A DNA stretch of 64,000 nucleotides, from the NCBI GenBank assembly GCA_000711775.1, contig ARYC01000221.1, positions 1 through 64,000 of the forward strand, given 5' to 3'. Source of the stretch: Oxytricha trifallax (Eukaryota; Ciliophora; Spirotrichea; Sporadotrichida; Oxytrichidae). The notes under the pieces are model-generated. The model was not told the DNA's origin. It searched no databases and worked only from the letters and a program-made list of their open reading frames with translations. Made by a program: the position numbers and the translations under genes. The stretch's first letter is position 1; every line of letters starts with the position of its first letter. This document shows positions 57,201-64,000 of this stretch, piece after piece.

Positions 57201-57544
57201 TGACAAAAAACGTAATGGATACTATGATGGCAATAAGTTAGGGAAAGACGATAATCAACTATGGGATGAGCCACTACTGTAATGTTCATAAAGTATTCGT
57301 AGACTCAAACCATATGAGAAACTGCAACTTAATTAACACAGCGGGAGACCCAATGAGATTCTCGAAATTAATCAGAGAGAATAGATTAATTGACTTAAGC
57401 AGCCACCAACAAATAGAAATCATAACAAACATGATTTGGTTGGACCAAAGGATAAGAAAGTTAGAGTAACATGAGTACTATCAACCAATAAAGAAGTTAT
57501 TCAGGGTGGCCTACGTCAAAAAAATGAGATAAAAAATTCGATGA
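54300..57544 (+). mobile_element. LINE-type (non-LTR) retrotransposon
   Basis: Body and coding region of a non-LTR element with an APE-type endonuclease followed by reverse transcriptase. Edges outside the ORF are not defined; no poly-A tail or target duplication was clear. It is distinctly less AT-rich than its surroundings, which helps mark its extent. Confidence 0.85.
54323..57544 (+). CDS. LINE ORF2: endonuclease plus reverse transcriptase, one frame break
   Basis: From ATG at 54323. The APE-like endonuclease starts at KICLQNVRGLNSKL (about 54700), with YIGLVETR, AYIPPYWND and VMVDFNYH; some catalytic contexts look degenerate (VDFN for GDFN). The RT follows: NKAIGPDGFDGKML, AYLLIDLQKAYDSVW, VAQGSRLSPMLFNIYL, and the catalytic box IAFADDILINI, then TKYLGLNI. 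A Cys/His patch near the end (HYCNVHKVFVDSNHMRNC) may be a zinc knuckle. Many TAA/TAG codons inside read as Gln, so the element is adapted to the ciliate code. A frame break near 55740-55800 and another near 56000 suggest this copy is inactive or IES-cut. Confidence 0.85.
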
Positions 57545-57696
57545 AAGGGAACTTTAACAAATCCAACAAGAATGAACATCTAAATTGAGATAATTTAAGA
57601 AGTATAAATAGTGAGAGAATCAGAAGACGATTCGCTTATATTTATACTTTCTGGTAATTATCAAGTATTTAGTTAAATTTAATTACCTCTAAGTTA

Positions 57697-57715
57697 CTTA
57701 CTACTACTACTACTA
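57697..57715. repeat. ACT trinucleotide microsatellite
   Basis: A short run of about six ACT units just downstream of the LINE. Confidence 0.7.
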
Positions 57716-58089
57716 AAATATTAATGATATAATTTTCTTTACTGGAGATTAGATTTAATTTCTTAGGGTTATTTGAATTCATATGAAGATCTTCAATTTG
57801 TAAATTTCTTTTAAAGTTAATAGGGGATTATTAAGTCAAAGAGGCTATAGTTGCATTAGTAAATTAACTATTTTTCTTTCTCTAGAAGTGATTTGTATTT
57901 TAGATGTTAGGGGAAGTTGAAGTGTGAGCTTTAATTAACTTTTATTTATAGTTTCTTATAATCATAAATATATTTAGAGTAAATAGCTTGATTATTAGTT
58001 TAATCTGAAAATACACTATCATAATTTAGGTTCATCTCCAAAAATAAAAAATTTATAAAAAGATAAATGAAATTAATGTTCATCTCAGA
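57716..58089. other. AT-rich spacer after the LINE
   Basis: Nothing recognised. Confidence 0.35.
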
Positions 58090-58740
58090 GTCATTCAGCT
58101 TATTACACTAATTCTAATCTTTTTAATCACTCATTTGATTGTTTTCTGTTAAATCCAAGTTTTGTTCTATCTTTCTCCCAGTCTTTATTAAGATAATTGA
58201 AAATAAGCTTGATTTAATTTGGTTAATTTAAATTAAAATTGATCAATATTTTCCTGCTGCTCTACAATTTTATATCAGAATACATACCGCACATATCCAC
58301 ATTGACTAAGTCGCTCTCTTGTAATTTTCTAGCTGTACTTCCTTCATATCTATCAGTGTTCTCTAAGTTGCGATTATATTAATTTATTTAAAAAGTAAGT
58401 GTCATAGATTAATTTAATTATGATTAACTGGATTGTATTCTCTTGCACTATTGATGTTCAACCCATTATTATTATATTTTTCATTTGAATACCTAGCAGG
58501 TGTAGTTTCTATAGGATTATAGCTGCATGAGGGCGATGCATCATCATTGTTAGATTAAGAGAATGCGAGAGTTGCTTAACTTTCCTAATGATGTGAAATC
58601 TAATGCTAGAAATTGTAGGATTACTATAGAATCTAATTTTAGAGAAGATGTTACTGATGGGACTACATCATATTTATTCTATTTAAATTTAAATTTAAAT
58701 TTAATGTTGTTATAGCTAAGATTATTCATTAATCAATATT
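58090..58740 (-). CDS. unrecognised Ser/Asn-rich minus-strand gene, segmented
   Basis: Protein-like segments in order on the minus strand: NKYDVVPSVTSSLKLDSIV (about 58620-58680); ISHHQESQATLAFSQSNNDD then CSYNPIETTPARYSNEKYNN (58430-58610); NRNLENTDRYEGSTARKLQE then DLVNVDMCGMYSDIKLQSS (58245-58375); and LNKDWEKDRTKLGFNRKQSN (58120-58190). They lie in changing frames with AT-rich joints. No domain recognised. The start and end are nominal. Confidence 0.45.
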
Positions 58741-58798
58741 AAATGAGAGAGTGAGGATTAAATAAAATCAGATATAATAAAAGCTAAAATGAAAAAAC

Positions 58799-61515
58799 TA
58801 TTAACAAAAATGACATATAGTAACATAGACATAAATCAAGATGTAAAAAAGTAATAATTAATTCATAATATAGATAAAAGCTTCCTTAACTTCAAGAGAA
58901 TACCAAACAGATATTGCACTTGACTAGCATCAAATTAATTAATTTATGTATAATTATAAAACTAACTTATTTATAAATTAAAGATTTAAGAAACCTGAAA
59001 ACTTCTCTTAAGGAAGACCTTAATGGTAAACTATTATTGAAACAATTTATTATTTTAGGTTAATTACCCAAAATTGAGGAAAATTAAAGCCAAATAATCG
59101 ATGTAAGATAATCTCAAACTGGACATAAAACTCTGAGAATAAATAATAGTCAAAATAGGTTGTTGCAGCCACAAAATGGCACTAATAGTAATCTTTTGCA
59201 ACTTCATCAAAACAGAAGAGAAAGTTTTCTGTTTCAAGATAATCCTAAACTTAAAGCAAATAAACCCACCTCCCCATTACATAAATACTAATATGGTTTA
59301 TTAAAACGTTAGAATTGTAAAAAGCGGAAAAGGAATTGTTTAAGACAAAATACTTGAATTCTCAGCTTTTGCTTGCTTAACACAAAAAAGAAGAGGTAAA
59401 GTCATTAGTCTTTTATATTTATTGATATTTAGATGATTACTTATGTATTGGAAGAAAACAGGAAGCTCAGGATGCAAATTGAGACGCTATAAAAGGAAGG
59501 GCAGAAAAAAGATAAATAAATAACGATGCTCAATATGAAACTTGAATTAGAGCATAAAGAGAAGGAACAGCTCTGGTCAAGAATAAAGAGTTTTTTATCA
59601 TATAGAAATAGTTTGTCGTAATAATTTAAAGTCAATTATTAACTTGTTTTTTATAACAAATAATAAAGAGTTAATAAATGAACAAGCAATTTGAATTGGG
59701 GAGCCTTGGCGGGGGAATGACAAATAAAAATGTTACAGTTGATACCTCTATGCATTCAAATTAAACACTAATAAAGAGATTTTAAACTTAGGGTGGCAAT
59801 CATGGCGTTGCTTAAGGAGCAATAAATAATGTCGACCCTGCTTCAAGTACTGAACTAAATCTAATCAAATAAAATACTCAGGTAAGGAAATTTTTCAAAA
59901 GTTCAAAATTAAGATTCATTTAACTTATTAATACCTAATAGATTAAGAATTAATTCAATCCATCTGCAAAACACAGCTCTTTAAGTACTAGAAAATAGAT
60001 GACTTTAGCAAACATAAAGAAAGTGAGTGTTCACCATAATAACGGAGAAGATTTTGCTTTACTAATGAGATAACCTCCATCTATGAGAACAGGATTTGGC
60101 TTAGACAAGAAAGATTCAAATGAACTTTCGCTATTTGACTACTTTGGAAAGAATTCAGTTTTAAGATTTACTCATGATATGGTTTTTATTATTTGTTTTT
60201 ATCATTTGTTTTAAAATTCATGAATAGATAGAGGAAATACTTCAAAGCGAAAGAATTCAGTTTTTAAGAAAACTATTGGAAAATTCAGATAGCTTTAGAG
60301 AAGAGATGTGCGATTGTTCAGATTTTAAGATTGAGGATTATATGATAACTTTCAAGTCAATGATGAATGATATACAAAGAATCTCCCATTTAATGTTACG
60401 ACTTAAAACTTTGCTTCTTAACTCTTATGCAATCTCTAAAAATATAAGCTTGTCTGAGGCCTTGGAGAAAATTGTAGATGCCACTTGCTAGACACTTCAA
60501 TGTGACAGAGCCAGTGTTTTTATGGTGGACGAAATGACTGGGGAGTTGTGGACTAAAGTTGCAAAGGGGAGTGAGATGACTATTAGAATTCCGATAAATA
60601 GAGGCATTGTGGGTTATGTTGTTACTCATAATTAGATAGAAAATATAGAGGATGCATACAAAGACAATAGGTTTAACAAGGACGTTGACAAAAAGAATAA
60701 CTATAGGACGAAAACCATTCTATGCGTTCCTATTAAAGATCAATTTGGAAATGTAATAGGGGCTTGTTAAGCTATAAATAAACTGAATCTACCAAGGTTC
60801 ACTTCTGATGATGAGTATATCTTTGAGACATTGGCTTTAAATGCTGGAATAATCTTGAGAAATTAGATTTAGTTTGAGTAATCCATCGTCTTCCAACATA
60901 AACTAAGAAGCATCATAAATATTGGCATAAAGCTTGCTTAAAGAACAAATTTAGTTGAAGTCTTAAGAACATCAGAGAGAATGCTGGCAGAGACTTTCGG
61001 TGTGGAAAGAGCTTATATATACTTGGTAGATCATGAGAATAGACAAATTATGAGATATACTGACACAGGTGAAACTAAAATATTTCCAATGAGTGCAGGT
61101 TTAGTGGGCTTGGCAATTTAAAAAAGAGATTTAGTTTCAATTAGTGATGCTTATAATCATTAGGCATTTAACGGACTTGTAGATATTGACACAAGTATGC
61201 CTGTGATAGTCAAACCTATTTTAACTTTACATTAACAGAGTTAATAAGAGATCATGATAACTGGAGAGAAAGTTATTGCTTTTTAATTGTATATTATTTT
61301 ATTCAAATTTTATTGCTAATATAGAAGAGGGTAATGATGTCTTGGCATGTATAGAAGTTATCAATAAAATGGGTGTTGTTGGCAGGTCAAATAGAAACAA
61401 GGCAAGTTTAGACCCTCTAGATGGGGAGATGTTGGAATTATTTGAGAAATAGTTCAGAGCCTCTTTACTTGCGGCAAAGGAATTGTAAATTCTGACAGGA
61501 AAGAAGTTTTTTTGA
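58799..61515 (+). CDS. protein with coiled coil and two GAF domains
   Basis: From about 58799 to TGA at 61515 with several GT-AG introns (clear ones near 59395-59433, 59640-59668, 59880-59938 and 60178-60228). The N-terminal part is Gln/Asn-rich, then coiled coil (LEENRKLRMQIETLQKEGQK). The first GAF domain is at about 60440-60870 (CDRASVFMVDEMTGELWTKV, RIPINRGIVGYVVTH, TILCVPIKDQFGNVIGACQA), the second at about 60930-61480 (FGVERAYIYLVDHENRQIM, FPMSAGLVGLAI, VLACIEVINKMG). GAF domains bind cyclic nucleotides or other small molecules. No phosphodiesterase or cyclase domain follows, so it may be a regulatory protein. One joint near 61230-61330 was not resolved. Confidence 0.8.
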
Positions 61516-61555
61516 TGATATAATATTAAAGTGATTTCTTAATTTCTTAAATTAA

Positions 61556-62110
61556 TCAACACTATTAAAGCTCCTCCATACTTTTATGACATTCTTTAGC
61601 TATAGCTTTATCTGATCTAATTAGTTAATATATATTTAATTAAGAAAATTATTCATTCTTATTTTTGAAAATAGAAAAATTTAAACAAATTTATCTTAAA
61701 ATTATTTAAAAAATTGATCCAATTAAGTTACTAATTCCATATATAACTGAATTTTTATCATCTGCTTATTTTAAGCATTCATATGCCTTTAAGTATTAGC
61801 TTTAACAATTCTTTCTGACATAATTAACCCTAAATATCTATTGTTATAGAGTTTTATTTTTTACATTTCATTATAGCACTATAAGAAATCTGCTGCTTAA
61901 TCTTCGCAGAAGGATGGATCTCCTGATCTTCCAACATGTGTAGCTCTGCAAAGTGCAAATTTACGCCTCTCTTCTGTACAGCTCTTAACTCCTTTATGCC
62001 CAAGTAGAACGGCGTTATAACTAAAATATTTGTTTTTAATTTTTCATATGTTACATTCTCAAGCTCTCTTGATCCTTCTCAGAAATCTAAGTTTATTGAT
62101 TATCAGCCAT
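61556..62110 (-). CDS. NDUFA8: four-CX9C mitochondrial protein, NDUFA8-like
   Basis: ATG at 62110, TGA at 61556. Removing a 34-nt GT-AG intron (62021-62054) and IESs of 53 and 147 bp leaves exactly 107 codons. Four CX9C pairs result: CTEERRKFALC, CEDQAADFLQC, CQSQYLKAYEC and CHKSMEELQQC. This is the arrangement and about the length of the plant-type complex I subunit NDUFA8, a Mia40 substrate of the mitochondrial intermembrane space. Two of the four pairs are visible only after IES removal. The gene begins 84 bp from the stop of the WDR92-like gene on the same strand. Confidence 0.82.
61607..61753. other. 147-bp IES, pointer TTTATC
   Basis: TTTATC at 61607-61612 and 61754-61759, in matching codon phase. 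Excision joins CLKQADDK to AIAKECHKSMEEL. The interior is AT-rich. Confidence 0.82.
61820..61872. other. 53-bp IES, pointer ATA
   Basis: ATA at 61820-61822 and 61873-61875. Excision joins ADFLQCY to VRKNCQSQYL and places the second pair of CX9C motifs in frame. Confidence 0.7.
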
Positions 62111-62194
62111 AGATTATTTGTTTATAATTCCCTTTCATAATTCAATTTAATTGATTATGAATCAAAGATTTAAAATTAGCACTTGTTAAGAAAA

Positions 62195-63265
62195 TCAATA
62201 AAGATTAAGTTTTGTACATACAACCACTTTTACTTGTTGATCTAAAGCGCACATACAGCCTAGACCAAGTTTATCTGAATTCCAATCGAAACCCACAATT
62301 GGTTATTGAGCGAGAATCTTTTCGTTAAGCAATTCCATTCTACCACAAACACCATAGGGAATACCATCAAGATCTTTTAGTGCTCTACTTGAAGGGTAGT
62401 GATATTTATAAAGATTTAGAGCGCCATTTCCACCAAGAGTACCGAAGAGATCTCTGTTTTAAGGTAAATGCCTTACTCCCCAGACTGTTGATTTATGAGC
62501 CAACTCTGCGAGACCAGTATATCCTTTCTCTGGGTGATAAGTCTTTAAATCGAAAACATGGAACTTAGATTCTAGAGTAGTGACTACTAGTTTGTTCATG
62601 TTAATATCATTTCTATCGAACTCCAATCCGCATATACCATTTTGCAAATTAGTGTCCCATCTTAAGCAGTTTGACCTTAGATCGAATAATTTAATGTCAC
62701 CGTTATCATAACCAGCTGCGATACATCTCTCTTCTTGATTGTAAGAGTTACCGAATGCTACAGCCCAGCAATCTGGCTTAATCAATTCACTTTCTGCAGG
62801 CTCTAAACTGACAACAGGTGCTTCTTATCTTGGATCCCATACTCTCACACATCCATCTGTACCACCTGTCACTAATTCTGGTGCCCCGTATTCAGCTCCT
62901 TTGCCTCCAATACCATCGATAACGTTTGCCATAGCAGCATGAGCCTTGACTTAGAACTTAGGTTTGCCCATTTCTATATCGTAAATAGTAAGCATGCCTT
63001 TGTAGTCAACAGTAGAGACATCTCTGATTGAGACTGGAGAAGCTTTGAATGTTGCGCATTTAATTCCATCAGGCTTTTCCCAGTCATTAACAAGTTCCAG
63101 CTTGCCCTGGTTTAGTTGATAGATCTAGAACACTCCCTTAGCTTTGGGTGATTGTCCTAGTAAAACAAATCTTGCTGAACAAGGGATCCACTTAGTATCA
63201 AAAGGGGTAAAAGTCAACGACTTAGCGGTGTGCTCTATAATTTATGGGGCGTCGGTTGTATCCAT
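62195..63265 (-). CDS. WDR92: WD40 protein, WDR92/DNAAF10 (Monad) orthologue
   Basis: A single uninterrupted frame of 357 codons, 356 residues, about the length of the human protein. It matches throughout: [20 protein letters not shown] at the start; [57 protein letters not shown]; the hallmark [20 protein letters not shown]; and the end [13 protein letters not shown]92 works with R2TP-like chaperones to pre-assemble axonemal dynein arms in the cytoplasm, so it fits a ciliate well. No intron or IES. Confidence 0.95.
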
Positions 63266-63462
63266 TAATAGAGTTTAATAGTATTTTGAATTTCAAAATT
63301 ATTAATTCTAGAATATTCACGCATATATATAAAGTTAAATCATTACTCGTAAAGGCTAATACTACCTTTTTTAAAACTTATTAATAAACTTTCATAAGAG
63401 TATTTTTTTAAGATTAAAATTTTTTCTATAACTGTTTACTATGTACAAACGAAGTTATATTT
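63266..63462. promoter_or_regulatory. AT-rich space upstream of the WDR92 gene
   Basis: About 200 bp between the WDR92 start and the stop of the next minus gene. No motif recognised. Confidence 0.3.
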
Positions 63463-64000
63463 TCAAGAAAAAATGTTGTTCATAAATCCAATGAATCTGT
63501 CTCCATATTTCTAGGGAGGTATACAACTGATAGTTTTATTTCCATAGGCTACCGATTTCAAGCTATATTCAAGTTTCTTTTTAGCCCCGAAGAAGGTTAA
63601 TGTATCAATTATTATATTATCATAAATTATGTAAGAATATAAAAATTGCTGAAAAAATCAGTCATTAGCATTGGTTATTTTGAAATAATCTTCTTCTTTT
63701 TATTAAAAATTTTGATTAATAGGCAATTATTATTAATTTTATAAATTGATATTTTTAAATAATATTCCTATAAAATATACACATTTCCCATCTGAAGATA
63801 CTATTCCTCCATCATGAGCTTCGTAAAAAGGAATGGGAGGTCTAAGAAGATTTTGGGAATTATAAGTGACTCCTATTTTTTCTTTAGACTGGAATATGTC
63901 GAAACTGTTTCTTATGATTTGATGGATGCTTGGAGAACTCTGCAATATATTTCTTGCTTCAATATAAACTTTTTAAAAATTGTATATAATTAAACTTCAT
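63463..64000 (-). CDS. C-terminal part of an unrecognised gene, cut by the window edge
   Basis: Coding sequence at 63770-63960 reads SSPSIHQIIRNSFDIFQSKE then LRPPIPFYEAHDGGIVSSDG and KCV, followed by a probable intron. The last exon (about 63465-63600) reads DTLTFFGAKKKLEYSLKSVA then CIPPQKYGDRFIGFMNNIFS and TGA. The middle joint (63600-63770) is AT-rich and not fully resolved. Repeated short beta strands suggest a propeller-like fold. No family recognised. Confidence 0.5.

Noticed and set aside
1..64000. Macronuclear DNA of a ciliate with long chromosomes
   Set aside because: Two TBE-type ends and many pointer-bounded segments inside genes are germline features; intact somatic genes would not carry them.
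1..64000. CRISPR arrays, rRNA genes or bacterial operons
   Set aside because: No spaced direct-repeat array, no rRNA-like sequence and no bacterial gene organisation was seen.

Overview
The window looks like germline (micronuclear) DNA of a spirotrich ciliate of the hypotrich type (Oxytricha/Stylonychia-like). Four things seen in the sequence point there. (1) Every recognisable gene reads TAA and TAG as glutamine and ends on TGA. (2) Short GT-AG introns are common. (3) Two transposon ends carry the C4A4/G4T4 telomere-like repeat known from TBE elements. (4) Many coding regions are cut by AT-rich segments bounded by short direct repeats ('pointers'), and removing the segment plus one repeat restores the reading frame. 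These segments behave as internal eliminated sequences (IESs). All joins were made by eye. In five genes the coding length after removing the proposed IESs and introns is an exact multiple of three. Family names rest on recognised motifs, not on searches.

Layout. 1-1347 is the right end of a TBE transposon carrying a zinc-finger/kinase ORF; it sits inside a gene with an IPT/TIG domain (1348-2350, minus). 2487-10115 holds a Q/N-rich ORF, a small secreted Cys protein, three unrecognised genes and a broken Sec14-like gene. 10149-15186 holds a cytosolic carboxypeptidase and a coiled-coil gene, both with IESs. 15413-25163 (minus) is one 9.75-kb gene for a predicted 2,197-residue TRP-like channel with a long N-terminal propeller-like region; it contains seven proposed IESs, one of which is a 1.14-kb TBE-like element. 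A G-rich foldback element (25254-26241) lies just upstream of it.

26300-31660 is accessory-looking: a TPR fragment, an N/Q-rich gene, a 1-kb palindrome holding coding sequence, and a heavily broken UDP-glycosyltransferase gene. 31708-41136 holds an SRRM1-like PWI/RS splicing factor, an 851-residue coiled-coil protein, an FTSJ1/TRM7-like tRNA methyltransferase with three IESs, a second long coiled-coil gene and an unresolved gene. 41137-43900 is very AT-rich with nothing convincing. 43900-44530 is a GC-rich island of unlike composition. 46884 is a tRNA-Asp-like gene with an odd anticodon arm. 47116-53790 holds an RNF114/166-type RING protein, a small inverted repeat, an S28 serine peptidase, a mitochondrial-carrier-like protein and a coiled-coil protein. 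54323-57544 is a LINE-type retrotransposon that uses the ciliate code. The end holds a GAF-domain gene, an NDUFA8-like four-CX9C protein, a WDR92/DNAAF10-like WD40 protein and the tail of a further gene.

The genes do not form one pathway. What unites the window is genome architecture: genes packed on both strands, some only 30-90 bp apart, and disrupted by IESs from a few bases to 1.18 kb that would have to be removed to make a working somatic copy.
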